Source: Lachnospiraceae bacterium FE2018 (GTDB lineage: Bacteria > Bacillota > Clostridia > Lachnospirales > Lachnospiraceae). From it: a stretch of DNA of 64,000 nucleotides. Each line of letters begins with the position of its first letter. Position 1 is the first letter of the stretch. The stretch spans positions 1 to 64,000 of the forward strand of contig JNKK01000003.1 of NCBI GenBank assembly GCA_000702845.1. The letters run 5' to 3'. Position numbers and translations under genes: made by a program. The notes below the pieces were generated by a model that was not told the DNA's origin, searched no databases, and saw nothing but the letters and a program-made list of their open reading frames with translations. Below are positions 7,925 to 16,969 of this stretch, piece after piece.

Positions 7925-9271
7925 TTACTGCTTCACAGCCTCCGCAATCGTCTTTGCCATATAATCCAGCTTCGCATCTGTCATGCCCGGATACAGACCA
8001 ACCCAGAAAGAGTCCTTCATGATTCGTTCTGTATTTGCCAGATCGCCGATTACACGATAGCAGTCTGCGCCTGCTGCCTGCTCTGCACGCATCTGGTCAA
8101 AGCAGGGATGCTTTGTGAGATTGCCGGCAAAGAGCATACGCGTCTGAACGCCGTGACCCTCTATATAGCGCACCACCTGCTCGCGGTCGATGCCTTCTTT
8201 ACAGGTCATCAGGAATCCAAACCAGCTCGGATCGCTGTTCTTTGTTGCCCGCGGAAGAATCAGTCCTTCCTCGGCCCCGGCTTCGATCAGTTTTTCCTGC
8301 AGATATTTGAAATTATATTTTCTCCGCTCTACAAACGACGGGAATTTCTCCAGCTGCGCGCAGCCGACAGCTGCCTGCATATCCGTCGCCTTCAGGTTAT
8401 AGCCGAAATGTGAGTAAACATATTTATGGTCATATCCTTTTGGCAGTTCGCCGTACTGGCCGTCAAAACGATGTCCGCAGAGGTTATCCTGTCCGGGCGC
8501 GCACATGCAGTCACGTCCCCAGTCGCGCATGGACCGGATGATCCGGTTGAGCAGTGCGTTGTTCGTATATACGGCACCGCCCTCACCCATCGTCATATGA
8601 TGCGGCGGATAGAATGAAGAAGTACCGATATCACCGATCGTTCCGGTCAGATGTTCTTCACCGTTATACTTGTAGACAGAACCGAGTGCATCGCAGTTGT
8701 CTTCAATCAGCCACAGATTATGCCGGTCGCAGAATGCGCGCACTGCGGAAAGATCAAACGGATTGCCAAGTGTATGGGCAATCATAACGGCTTTTGTCCT
8801 GTCGGAAAGCGCTGCCTCGAGCTGTGAAACATCAATGTTGTACTCCGGAATCGTCACATCAAGAAAAACAGGCACACAGCCATACTGAATTGCCGGTGTG
8901 ACTGTCGTCGGGAATCCGGCTGCCACCGTGATCACCTCGTCGCCGCGGCGCAGCTGACGCTCGCCGAGCAGCGGGGAAGTCAAAGTCGCCAGTGCCAGAA
9001 GATTCGCACTGGAACCGGAATTCACAAGACTGACAAAACGCACATCCAGGTACTTTGCGAATTCTTTCTCAAACTGATCCGTATAGCGTCCTGCCGTGAG
9101 CCAGAATTCCAGCGCAGAATCTACGAGATTAACCATTTCGTGCTCGTCATATACACGGGAAGCATACGGAATTCTGTCTCCCTCAACATACGGCTTGTCC
9201 GCTCCGTGGTAATTCCGGGCGTACTCCGCCACCAAATCAAGAATCTGCTGTCTTGCTTCTTTTTCACTCAT
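7925..9271 (-). CDS. rfbH: CDP-4-keto-6-deoxy-D-glucose-3-dehydrase (E1)
   Basis: A 448-residue member of the DegT/AHBA aminotransferase fold. Where normal aminotransferases have the PLP-binding lysine (SFYPTK), this protein has SSFYPPHHMTMGEGGA, that is His at about residue 224. This Lys-to-His change is the hallmark of RfbH/DdhC/AscC, which uses PMP and an iron-sulfur cluster to remove the C3 hydroxyl. Several cysteines for the cluster lie in DCMCAPGQDNLCGH about 20-35 residues later. Its reductase partner (E3, RfbI/DdhD) is not in the window. It is expressed between rfbF and the SDR. Confidence 0.93.
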   Translation of the reverse strand: MSEKEARQQILDLVAEYARNYHGADKPYVEGDRIPYASRVYDEHEMVNLVDSALEFWLTAGRYTDQFEKEFAKYLDVRFVSLVNSGSSANLLALATLTSPLLGERQLRRGDEVITVAAGFPTTVTPAIQYGCVPVFLDVTIPEYNIDVSQLEAALSDRTKAVMIAHTLGNPFDLSAVRAFCDRHNLWLIEDNCDALGSVYKYNGEEHLTGTIGDIGTSSFYPPHHMTMGEGGAVYTNNALLNRIIRSMRDWGRDCMCAPGQDNLCGHRFDGQYGELPKGYDHKYVYSHFGYNLKATDMQAAVGCAQLEKFPSFVERRKYNFKYLQEKLIEAGAEEGLILPRATKNSDPSWFGFLMTCKEGIDREQVVRYIEGHGVQTRMLFAGNLTKHPCFDQMRAEQAAGADCYRVIGDLANTERIMKDSFWVGLYPGMTDAKLDYMAKTIAEAVKQ

Positions 9272-9358
9272 ACCTTATCGTTCTCCATTCATTCTTTGTA
9301 TAAAAACGCTCCGGCTCCGGTTTAAACAATACAGAAGAGAAGCCGGCCGGAATAATCC

Positions 9359-10135
9359 TCAGTCTTCCCAGACCTTCCACGGTGCATTTCCGGATGCCCA
9401 GAGTTCCTCCAGCATTTTTTTCTGCCGCTGGGTATCCATGCACTGCCAGAAACCGGTGTGCATAAAACCCATCAGCTGCTGCTCTTTTACCAGTTCACGC
9501 ATCGGCCCAAGTTCAAAACTGGTCTCATCTCCTTCGATGTAATCAAAAATCTCGGGGTTGAGCACCATGAAACCGCCGTTGATAATTGCACCGTCCACGC
9601 CGTCTTTTTCGCGGAACGCGCGGATCTGTCCGCCCTCGCCGACATCCAGGACACCCTTCTGCTGTGCCAGATTGACCATAGAAATTGTCGCAATCTTCCC
9701 GTGACCCTGGTGGAACTTCAGCAGTGCATTGAGGTCGATATTGGAAACGCCGTCACCGTAAGTAAGCATGAACGGCTCATTGCCCACGTACTTCTGGACA
9801 CGCTTGATACGGCCGCCCGTCATAGTATGAAGACCGGTATCGATAATGGTTACTTTCCACGGTTCTGCCTCTTTGTTCAGAACCTCCATCTCACCGGTCG
9901 CCAGGTCAAACGAAACATCTGCGTTATGCAGGAAATAATCCGCAAAGAATTCCTTGATAATATACTGCTTATACCCGGCCATGATAATAAACTCATTGAA
10001 GCCGAAAGACGAATAATATTTCATAATATGCCAGAGAATCGGCATGGATCCGATCTCAATCATCGGCTTCGGCCGGAACTGTGACTCTTCTGCGATACGC
10101 GTACCAAGCCCGCCGGCGAGGATCAAGACTTTCAT
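9359..10135 (-). CDS. rfbF: Glucose-1-phosphate cytidylyltransferase
   Basis: A nucleotidyltransferase of about 258 residues beginning MKVLILAGGLGTRIAEES, with the family PKPMIEIG...ILWHIMKYYS block and the TGGRIKRV and FMLTYGDGVS motifs. It makes CDP-D-glucose from CTP and glucose-1-phosphate, the first step of the CDP-3,6-dideoxyhexose pathway. The reading frame extends 11 codons further upstream, but the ATG at 10135 has the AGGAAAGG ribosome binding site and begins at the conserved motif, so it is preferred. It is the first gene of the operon, with a promoter at 10178-10206. Confidence 0.94.
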   Translation of the reverse strand: MKVLILAGGLGTRIAEESQFRPKPMIEIGSMPILWHIMKYYSSFGFNEFIIMAGYKQYIIKEFFADYFLHNADVSFDLATGEMEVLNKEAEPWKVTIIDTGLHTMTGGRIKRVQKYVGNEPFMLTYGDGVSNIDLNALLKFHQGHGKIATISMVNLAQQKGVLDVGEGGQIRAFREKDGVDGAIINGGFMVLNPEIFDYIEGDETSFELGPMRELVKEQQLMGFMHTGFWQCMDTQRQKKMLEELWASGNAPWKVWED

Positions 10136-10177
10136 GAATTTTTCCTTTCCTGAACATATCATTTTCATTCTTAAAAA

Positions 10178-10206
10178 ATTTTATCCTATTTCCCGCAGAT
10201 GGTCAA
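10178..10206 (-). promoter_or_regulatory. Putative sigma-A promoter of the rfbF operon
   Basis: On the minus strand TTGACC and TAAAAT are separated by 17 bases, 43 bases upstream of the rfbF start. It lies just downstream (in the sense of leftward transcription) of the terminator-like hairpin of the preceding operon, as expected for a new transcription unit. Confidence 0.65.
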
Positions 10207-10239
10207 TGTTTATCCACAGGTGCTCTGCCCGTCCATACA

Positions 10240-10313
10240 AAACAGGGGCTGCAGCATTAAACATCTTCATGCATAATATACATTCGAATTGTTTAGTGCT
10301 ACAGCCCCTGTTT
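10240..10313 (-). terminator. Long hairpin between the acylation operon and the rfbF operon
   Basis: The arms 10240-10263 and 10290-10313 are complementary over 24 positions with two mismatches, around a 26-base AT-rich loop. The ends read AAACAGGGGCTG and CAGCCCCTGTTT, so a short T run follows the stem in both directions. It separates the carrier protein gene from the rfbF promoter and is best read as a terminator. Confidence 0.6.
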
Positions 10314-10332
10314 CTCCTGACTGCAGGTAAAT

Positions 10333-10510
10333 CGCGATCTCTGATCGCGCGCGAGCTGCGCGACGCACTTGTGCGTCTTCCTCTGCGCAGCTCTGTGATC
10401 TGCCGGAGGCTCATTCTTCAACGCGGGCTTTAAACCCATGTTGAAGACTAGTTTGATTTTGCGTATTCCTCTCATGACTGAAGTCACGAGTATCCTGCGT
10501 TGAAGAATGA
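10333..10510. repeat. Array of strong inverted repeats downstream of the carrier protein gene
   Basis: This non-coding stretch holds three perfect inverted repeats. CGCGATC/GATCGCG lies at 10333-10349. GAGCTGCGC/GCGCAGCTC at 10353-10393 encloses GACGCAC/GTGCGTC. TCATTCTTCAACGC/GCGTTGAAGAATGA (14 bp) spans 10411-10510. The last pair encloses a third copy of the CTTCAAC core at 10439-10446 region (as GTTGAAG on the plus strand), so two pairings compete. The GAGCTGCGC part recurs at 37031-37078. It begins two bases after the carrier gene stop. Role unknown: RNA 3' end structure, regulatory switch or dispersed palindromic element. Confidence 0.6.
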
Positions 10511-10512
10511 AT

Positions 10513-10734
10513 TTACTGCAGCCGCTCAATCATCTCAGCCAGTGTGTCCGGATTCTCAAAATTCTCTTCTGTCTTCTCTTCCATAGTAATGATGATATTG
10601 AATGCGTCCTCCAGCTCGGCGATCAGCGCAATAATATCCATGGAATCCATGTCCTCTGCAAGATTCAGATCCTCGCGGTCCAGCTCAAGTGCCGGACTGA
10701 TGGTTTTAATCAGTTCGATGATTTTTTCTTTCAT
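10513..10734 (-). CDS. Acyl carrier protein of acylation system 1 (DltC-like)
   Basis: A 73-residue acidic helical carrier protein. The phosphopantetheine serine is Ser31 in EDMDSMDIIALIAELEDAF, the usual place at the start of helix 2. It would carry an acyl group as a thioester between the ligase encoded three bases upstream and the MBOAT. Length and charge fit DltC-type carriers rather than the fatty-acid ACP, whose motif is normally DSL. It is the last gene of the seven-gene operon that starts at 18022. Confidence 0.88.
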   Translation of the reverse strand: MKEKIIELIKTISPALELDREDLNLAEDMDSMDIIALIAELEDAFNIIITMEEKTEENFENPDTLAEMIERLQ

Positions 10735-10737
10735 ATC

Positions 10738-12222
10738 TCAGTCCTCCTTTAAATCCTTTCTGATGATTTTCCCGTTGAATGTCCGCGGAATTTTGTCGAT
10801 TACTTCATATATTTTCGGTACTTTCAGTGCTTCCAGCTTCTGCAGCAGGAACCCTGACAACTCCGCCTGGTCAAATGTACAGCCTTCTTCCAGCTCCACA
10901 AACAGCTTCGGGGCTGATCCGGTGATCGGATCCGTTACCGGAATGCAGGCGCAGTCCCGAACCATCGGATGCAGTGCTGCGACTTCCTCAATTTCCGTAG
11001 GGGCAATTTTAATGCCGCCCATGTTGATTACATCGCCCTTCCGGCCGATCAGATAAACCAGTCCGTCTTCTCCGATGTACCCGATATCATTTGTGTAAAT
11101 GATGCCGGCATCATCCATTGCCTCTCTGGTAATCTCCGGTTCTTTGTGATACCCGCGCATGTTCATCGGCCCGTCAAATGCAAGATAACCGGTGTGTTCC
11201 GCTGAAGATTCGATCGGTTTTCTGTCTTCATCAACGACCAGAAGATGTGTGTTGACGGTCGTGCGGCCGATGCAGCCGGTCCGGTTTTTATACCTGCTGA
11301 ATTCCAGAATGATGGTGCAGCCCGATTCGGTCGCGCCATATGTATTGTAAAGCCTTACATGCGGAAACATTTCCAGCAGGATTTCCTTATTGGTCTCAGA
11401 AAGCGGTGCGGAACCGAACTGAATGTACCGCAGCTGCCCGTCATAAGATGCAAATTTCTCCCGGTTTGCAGCCAGAATCTGTTCCAGGATCGCCGGTACC
11501 AGTGTCACGGCACTGATCTGAAACGTATCCATCATCTTAAAAAATGTATTCGCAAACTTAAAGCCCTCGGTCAGAATCAGGGAACTGCCGATCCACATGG
11601 CCGCATAGGTGCGGCGCATGGCGAGTGAATGACTGACCGGCGTCGCAATCAGTTCGACATCATCCGGAAGTTTGCTCACGCTGTCGATAACATTCTCGGC
11701 AATGGCAACGTTGCATCCGAATGTAACCTCAATTCCTTTTGAACGTCCGGTCGTTCCTGTTGTAAACAGGATGTCCGACAGTTCATCCGGTTCCGGGAAG
11801 ACACATTCATACGGGATCCGCTCCGGGTCAGATGCGGCCGAAAGAAAATCCCGGTACGACAGATTGCGGATCTCCTCTGATGTTACGGGCTTGTCTGCCA
11901 GATAACAGGATGCGCCGGCAAACTGCATGATTTCCAGAATACGGTCATCGCGGACTGCCTTTTCCAGCGGGCAGATCACCGCTCCCATTGCATGACAGGA
12001 AAACACTGCAAGCAGATACTCGAATTTCTGAACGCCGCGCAGAACAACGATATCACCGCGGCCGATGCCCTGCTCCGCCAGATAAGACGATCCCCGCAGC
12101 ACCATCTTCCAAAATTCGCCGTAGGTTGCCGTGTGTTTTTTATCACCAATCGCCAGACGGTCCGGCTGATGTTCTGCGTGATATGCAAGCGCCTCAACAA
12201 TTGTCCTGCATTTCTTTTCCAT
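10738..12222 (-). CDS. AMP-forming acyl ligase of acylation system 1 (DltA-like)
   Basis: A 494-residue adenylate-forming enzyme. Visible motifs are the P-loop DILFTTGTTGRSKGIEVT (about residue 152), YNTYGATESG, the YTNDIGYIGEDGLVYLIGRKGD block and a C-terminal FNGKIIRKDL lysine. It should activate a carboxylic acid with ATP and load it on the adjacent carrier protein. Overall pattern is closer to acyl/aryl ligases than to canonical DltA, so D-alanine is not assumed. The start has a GGAGG site six bases upstream. It lies 22 bases after the MBOAT gene. The acid used is unknown. Confidence 0.85.
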   Translation of the reverse strand: MEKKCRTIVEALAYHAEHQPDRLAIGDKKHTATYGEFWKMVLRGSSYLAEQGIGRGDIVVLRGVQKFEYLLAVFSCHAMGAVICPLEKAVRDDRILEIMQFAGASCYLADKPVTSEEIRNLSYRDFLSAASDPERIPYECVFPEPDELSDILFTTGTTGRSKGIEVTFGCNVAIAENVIDSVSKLPDDVELIATPVSHSLAMRRTYAAMWIGSSLILTEGFKFANTFFKMMDTFQISAVTLVPAILEQILAANREKFASYDGQLRYIQFGSAPLSETNKEILLEMFPHVRLYNTYGATESGCTIILEFSRYKNRTGCIGRTTVNTHLLVVDEDRKPIESSAEHTGYLAFDGPMNMRGYHKEPEITREAMDDAGIIYTNDIGYIGEDGLVYLIGRKGDVINMGGIKIAPTEIEEVAALHPMVRDCACIPVTDPITGSAPKLFVELEEGCTFDQAELSGFLLQKLEALKVPKIYEVIDKIPRTFNGKIIRKDLKED

Positions 12223-12244
12223 ATTGCCTCCAGATCAAATTCAA

Positions 12245-13840
12245 TTAGAATGCGCCATAGACAAATTTCGACGCATCATAACCTTTTCCATAAACGCCGA
12301 GAATCAGAATCGAAGCAATCAGAAGCAGATACAGGACCCACCGGAACAGCAGATTCTGCTTTCCGATCCAGTCCCGGATTACAACACCGCGCTCCTGAAC
12401 CATGCCGATTCCCCAGAGCATGGCAATTAAAAGCCAGGCCAGATAATAAGCATACTGATCCAGTCCGTAGGTATACATGCTTCCGTCCCACAGTGTATAC
12501 AGCGCCGGGTTCCGGAAGTTGAACATCCGGAAAAAAATAGCCCTGGCCTCCACCGCATTCGCCGCAAAGAAGAAGATACGTCCGATTGCTGAAAGAATGA
12601 ATGTCCGCGTCATCTGAAACAGTTCATAGCTGAAGGTATCCTTGCGGATTTTCATGGCAGCGACTGCCTTCTCCGCCGGAATCTCCAGAATGTTGCTCCC
12701 GATAATCAGGATTCCGTGATAAAATCCCCAGAAAATATACCGGACTGCGGCGCCGTGCCAGATACCGGTTACCAGCCAGACGCAGATCGACGGAATAATC
12801 GTGGAAACAACACGTGATACTGCCGCGCCGTATTTACGCCTGGTAACACGCGTCAGATTTTTGCAGAGCGGTGTCATAGACACCGGATAAAGCAGGTATT
12901 CCTTAAACCATGCACCCAGCGTGATGTGCCATCTTCTCCAGAATTCAGGCATGGTTTTCGAAAAATACGGATGATTGAAGTTTAACTCCAGCTCGATGCC
13001 GAACACCTGGGAAACACCGCGGCCGATGTCCATGCACCCCTGAAAGTCCATGTAGAGCCGCACAGAAAAGAATATGATCGCAACCACCAGCGGCAGACCG
13101 TTCAATGATTTCCAGCGGCTGTAGACGCCATTGGTAAAAATTGCCAGCCTGTCGGCAATCACAAGCTTCTCAAAAAAGCCCCACAGCATCAGCTGCAGCC
13201 CTTTTGCGGCGCGGTCATAATCAAAACTGTGGTTCTGCGCGAGCTGCGGCGCAAGCTTGTTGTAGCGCGAAAGCGGTCCCTGTGTAATATGCGGGAAATA
13301 ACTCGCAAACAGCAGCATGCGGAAGAAGTTCGTCTCTGCCCGGTAGCGCTTCCAGTACAAGTCCAGAATATAGCTGACCAGCATGAACGTATAAAAAGAA
13401 ATACCGAGCGGAAGCACAAAAGAAAAACTCTTTGACCACTGAATTCCGAAATGCTCCAGCAGCAGCGAGACCTCCTGCAGCGCAAAGTTCGTATATTTGA
13501 TCACGCACAGAATTCCGAGATTGATCAGAAGATCCAGCACCATCCAGAATCTTCTGCGTTTTAAAAACTCTGCGCGATGCTGCTTTATGATCTCCTTCTC
13601 AAGCGTTTTATCTGAAACAATCTCCTTTTCCCGGTCATTCAGGCTCTGGATTTTCAGACCGATGAGCCAGGTGACCAGCGAAGAGATCACGATAAATACG
13701 ATGTATTTTACACCCGCAAATACATAAAAGACGATGCTCGCCGCCAGCAGCAGTACCCACTGACGTTTCCGGAACACAGTGAAATAGAGCAGAAATACAA
13801 CGCACAGAAATAACAAAAATTGAATACCTGTCAGTTCCAT
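12245..13840 (-). CDS. MBOAT acyltransferase of acylation system 1 with fused acyl-shuttle tail
   Basis: A 531-residue polytopic membrane-bound O-acyltransferase of the DltB/AlgI type. The family block FNHPYFSKTMPEFWRRWHIT and the invariant histidine His362 in TGIWHGA are present. The extreme C terminus is KFVYGAF: an aromatic F-x-Y-x-x-F hexapeptide after the last membrane helix. In other bacteria such a C-terminal tyrosine motif is known to accept the acyl group outside the membrane and pass it to a serine transferase. The gene lies 9 bases after that transferase gene and has its own GGAG site. Confidence 0.92.
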   Translation of the reverse strand: MELTGIQFLLFLCVVFLLYFTVFRKRQWVLLLAASIVFYVFAGVKYIVFIVISSLVTWLIGLKIQSLNDREKEIVSDKTLEKEIIKQHRAEFLKRRRFWMVLDLLINLGILCVIKYTNFALQEVSLLLEHFGIQWSKSFSFVLPLGISFYTFMLVSYILDLYWKRYRAETNFFRMLLFASYFPHITQGPLSRYNKLAPQLAQNHSFDYDRAAKGLQLMLWGFFEKLVIADRLAIFTNGVYSRWKSLNGLPLVVAIIFFSVRLYMDFQGCMDIGRGVSQVFGIELELNFNHPYFSKTMPEFWRRWHITLGAWFKEYLLYPVSMTPLCKNLTRVTRRKYGAAVSRVVSTIIPSICVWLVTGIWHGAAVRYIFWGFYHGILIIGSNILEIPAEKAVAAMKIRKDTFSYELFQMTRTFILSAIGRIFFFAANAVEARAIFFRMFNFRNPALYTLWDGSMYTYGLDQYAYYLAWLLIAMLWGIGMVQERGVVIRDWIGKQNLLFRWVLYLLLIASILILGVYGKGYDASKFVYGAF

Positions 13841-13849
13841 ATCTGCTCC

Positions 13850-15337
13850 TTAACGTGTGATCACAAACTGTCCGCCGGACGTGCTCAGCGCGATGTTGTC
13901 AGCAGTTTCCCCAAGAGCCGTATCATACAGAACGATGTTAAGTGTCCCCGGGGATACGGCATACTCCTGTTCTTTAATTTTGACTGATGTCATTGACGGA
14001 CTGACCGTGATCTGACAGGCGTCACCGCTCTCAAGCGTGTCATACAGGCTCAGATATGTTTCTTCGTCGCTTTCCTCAACCTGCTCTGCATCGCTTCCCG
14101 CACCGGTCATAACAAGATAACAGCTGTTTTTCCAGTCACTTCCGATCACGGATTCAGACAGACCGAGCGTACGCAGCTGCGCTTTCTGCTCTTCTGACAA
14201 ATCTTCTGAAAATCCGTTTCCCGCCGCAATCACAACATAGCGGGGATCGATAGTTTCCGCAAAATATTCTGCCGGATCTGTAACAAAGAGCCGCTCTGCC
14301 TTTTCCTGTTCGTAATGATATCCCGGAAGACCGGCCTCGAACTCTGCCGACGCAGCCGCATCGGTCCGAAGATCCGGTATTTCGTAATGCTCCGACAGAT
14401 AGTTCCCCAGATATGCCGTTACTTTTTTTGCGCCAAAATAATTGATATGGGCATCTTCCGTTACATCAGCCGCATAATCCAAACCAAGTTCTTTCATCAG
14501 CGCGGAATCATTTAAATCGATGTACGCCACTTCGTACTGATCCGCGATTTCGCTGATTGCATTGTGCGCACCCGGACTCCAGGATTTGGTACAGGTCGTA
14601 TAGAGAACAGGCTCCGTCCCGTTTTCCCTGCAGAGCTGTATGATTTTTTTCAGATAACTGCGGTTATTATCGCTGGAAATCCCGGCAGCCGCCGGATCCG
14701 GTGTGATCCCGGCATAGGGCTCCGCTTCTGTCCCGTACCGCCCGATCCGCATGGCAAATCCGCGGGTCGCTGTCGCAACGTCCCCGAGAATAATCTCGTA
14801 ATCCCGCTCGTCCAGCTCAGACCACCTGGTATGATACAGATACAGCGGGAACAGATAGGACAAAAAGCGGCTGGAAAGCTCGTCCGCCTCCCGCAGCGCC
14901 TTCGCATACATCAGCTTATTCAAACCCCAGTGCATACAGTCATACGACTTCCGGATGTTTTCGTTGTGCTGGCTTTTCTCATGCTTCATATAGGAAGTCT
15001 CAAGCAGCAGGATTTTCGGATGCTGTCTTTTAAAGGCTTCCTTCGCCCAGTAATAATGTCCCACCATAGTCTGATGCACGGAAAACAGATTGTATGCCGA
15101 ATATCCGTGTTCTTCATAAAGCTGGTAGGAATCGACGGCAGCGCCGCCGTAACTCGCGCCGATCGCAAGCACGTCGACTGAATCTTTTTCAAGCTTGTAG
15201 AATGACTCAAAACTCTTCCGGTAATCCCAGTTGCCCGTCCATGCAGGGGTGAAAAGCTGAGTCAGAAAGAAAATCATCAGAACGGCAGCCAGCGCAAATC
15301 CGGATATTTTTGCCAGTTTGATCGCTTTTGGTTTCAT
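13850..15337 (-). CDS. DltD/AlgJ-like SGNH acyltransferase of system 1
   Basis: A 495-residue protein with one N-terminal membrane anchor (about residues 9-29) and an outside SGNH-type domain. The nucleophile is probably Ser62 in LAIGASYGG, and the acid-histidine pair is in EDAHINYFGA (His297). After the SGNH fold a second domain (about residues 340-495) has a pattern resembling the ILEI-type carbohydrate-binding fold (VVIAAGNGF..., ...LNIVLYDTALGE). It should take the acyl group from the MBOAT tail tyrosine and move it to a surface polymer. It starts 11 bases after the ABC ATPase stop and has no clear ribosome binding site, suggesting translational coupling. Confidence 0.82.
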   Translation of the reverse strand: MKPKAIKLAKISGFALAAVLMIFFLTQLFTPAWTGNWDYRKSFESFYKLEKDSVDVLAIGASYGGAAVDSYQLYEEHGYSAYNLFSVHQTMVGHYYWAKEAFKRQHPKILLLETSYMKHEKSQHNENIRKSYDCMHWGLNKLMYAKALREADELSSRFLSYLFPLYLYHTRWSELDERDYEIILGDVATATRGFAMRIGRYGTEAEPYAGITPDPAAAGISSDNNRSYLKKIIQLCRENGTEPVLYTTCTKSWSPGAHNAISEIADQYEVAYIDLNDSALMKELGLDYAADVTEDAHINYFGAKKVTAYLGNYLSEHYEIPDLRTDAAASAEFEAGLPGYHYEQEKAERLFVTDPAEYFAETIDPRYVVIAAGNGFSEDLSEEQKAQLRTLGLSESVIGSDWKNSCYLVMTGAGSDAEQVEESDEETYLSLYDTLESGDACQITVSPSMTSVKIKEQEYAVSPGTLNIVLYDTALGETADNIALSTSGGQFVITR

Positions 15338-15348
15338 AGCATGTACTT

Positions 15349-16119
15349 TTATGACGCTTTCTCTCTTCCCTGAGATTCTGATGTCAGCATACTGTTCAGA
15401 TGCTGCCAGAGTTCACCGTAACCTTTTGTCGCAGGTGATACTGGCTTTTCCAGCGGGTTTTCCATGTGTTCCCGGATTGTTCCGTTTTTAGACATGACCA
15501 TAACGCGGTTGCCCAGCGAGATGGCTTCCTGAATGTTGTGCGTGATGAAAATCACCGTCATATTAACCAGCTCTTTGATACGCAGCAGCTCATTCTGCAT
15601 CTGGTTGCGGGTGATGGCATCCAGCGCAGCGAACGGCTCGTCCATCAGGATAATCTTTGAACCGAGTGCGAGCCCCTTTGCGATCGCCACACGCTGCTTC
15701 ATGCCGCCCGAAAGCTGATGCGGATAATAATCGCGATAAGCAGCGAGTCCCACCTTGTCCAGAAACTCCTCTGCCGTGCGGATCCGTTCAGCCTTATCTT
15801 TCATCCCGTTGATTTTCAGCGGATAGGCTATATTCTGCAGTGCTGTCTTCCAGGGGAACAGCTGGTTAAAATCCTGAAAAACCATAATGCGGTCCGGACC
15901 CGGTGAAGAGACACTGACACCGTCGACCTGAACAGATCCCTCAAACCGCTCAAGACCTGCGATACAGCGGATCAGCGTCGACTTGCCGCAGCCGGAAGGA
16001 CCCAGAATTGAAAGAAAATCTTCCGCATAGACGTCAAGATTCATATCCGGAATGATAATCTCTGTTCCGTCATCGTACTTCTTCCTGAGATGTTCGATTT
16101 TCAGCAAAGGTGTACTCAT
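15349..16119 (-). CDS. NitT/TauT-type ABC importer ATPase
   Basis: An ABC ATPase of about 256 residues. Walker A is LGPSGCGKST, the signature is LSGGMKQRVAIAKGLA and Walker B is IILMDEPFAALD, followed by the switch histidine in IFITHN. MVFQDFNQLFPWKT in the Q-loop is typical of the SsuB/TauB/NrtD group. The ORF is open five codons further, but the ATG at 16119 overlaps the permease stop by four bases (ATGA) and gives the normal N terminus, so it is preferred. It powers uptake with the two genes upstream, and the next gene downstream is the acylation transferase. Confidence 0.9.
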   Translation of the reverse strand: MSTPLLKIEHLRKKYDDGTEIIIPDMNLDVYAEDFLSILGPSGCGKSTLIRCIAGLERFEGSVQVDGVSVSSPGPDRIMVFQDFNQLFPWKTALQNIAYPLKINGMKDKAERIRTAEEFLDKVGLAAYRDYYPHQLSGGMKQRVAIAKGLALGSKIILMDEPFAALDAITRNQMQNELLRIKELVNMTVIFITHNIQEAISLGNRVMVMSKNGTIREHMENPLEKPVSPATKGYGELWQHLNSMLTSESQGREKAS

Positions 16120-16892
16120 CTTGCCATACCCCATCTTTTAAACGTTTTGTTTTCGATGATCCGGAAGATTCCGTATTCGATGATAATACCGATCACAATA
16201 ATTACAATAATTGCCGCAAACACACCGGAAATATCCATGTTGGTGCGGCGGTCCGTAATAAAGTAGCCGATGCCCAGCGCAGCACCGCCGCCGAAAATCA
16301 TTTCCGCACTGATTAAACCGCGCCAGGCTCTCGCCCAGCCCACTTTAATACCGGAAAAAATACGCGGCAGGGTGGCCGGCAGAAAAACGCCGGATATCAT
16401 CTGCGCGCGGCTCATGCCGATGTTTTTTCCAACCTCGATGTACAGATTCGGAATCGCGTTAAATCCGTCGATTGTGCTTCTCGACATGGGCCATATAACA
16501 GAATGAATGACCATGAAAATAATCGACGCATCTCCGATTCCCAGCCACAGGATTGCGATCGGAATCAGCGCGACACCCGGGATCAGATCCATCATGGATA
16601 CAACCATATTGTAAATTGCATAAAACGGCCGGAAGGTAACTGCAAGGCTCGACAAAATAACAGCCGCAAGAAGGCCTATGACAAGGCCTTCCAGCAGCAG
16701 TTTCAGCGAATGCAGTACCATCCCGCCGAGATTTCTCTTCACAAAGCCGTCCACAAGTGCCTTCCCGATGTCCCCGATGGAAGGGAACAGAATCTTAGGC
16801 CAGATCTCCATGGAATAGAGAATCTGCCACAATACAACAACGGCTATGATGAATATAATCTGTGCCAGCAATGGCGTTTTATTGTGTTTCAC
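16116..16892 (-). CDS. NitT/TauT-type ABC importer permease
   Basis: A 258-residue inner membrane permease with about six membrane segments, starting with LLAQIIFIIAVVVLWQILY. The coupling loop motif EVGKNIGMSRAQMISGVFLPATLPRIFSG matches the EAA loop of the SsuC/TauC/NrtB family; LIPGVALIPIAILWLGIG is also typical. It should form the membrane channel of an importer for a small organic anion. It lies 77 bases after the binding-protein gene and overlaps the ATPase gene by four bases. Confidence 0.9.
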   Translation of the reverse strand: MKHNKTPLLAQIIFIIAVVVLWQILYSMEIWPKILFPSIGDIGKALVDGFVKRNLGGMVLHSLKLLLEGLVIGLLAAVILSSLAVTFRPFYAIYNMVVSMMDLIPGVALIPIAILWLGIGDASIIFMVIHSVIWPMSRSTIDGFNAIPNLYIEVGKNIGMSRAQMISGVFLPATLPRIFSGIKVGWARAWRGLISAEMIFGGGAALGIGYFITDRRTNMDISGVFAAIIVIIVIGIIIEYGIFRIIENKTFKRWGMAR

Positions 16893-16969
16893 AGGTTTCG
16901 CCCCTCAATGATTTTTCTTCTTCTGTCTCAGAAAGGATGGAATCTGCCTGATGGCCGGTCCCCCGGCTC

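Noticed and set aside
10240-10313. A 74-base MITE with 24-base terminal inverted repeats
   Set aside because: No target-site duplication flanks it and it stands exactly where a terminator is expected.
10513-15337. Canonical dltXABCD operon for D-alanylation
   Set aside because: Gene order differs, no DltX is present, the ligase looks less like DltA, and an importer is built into the operon.
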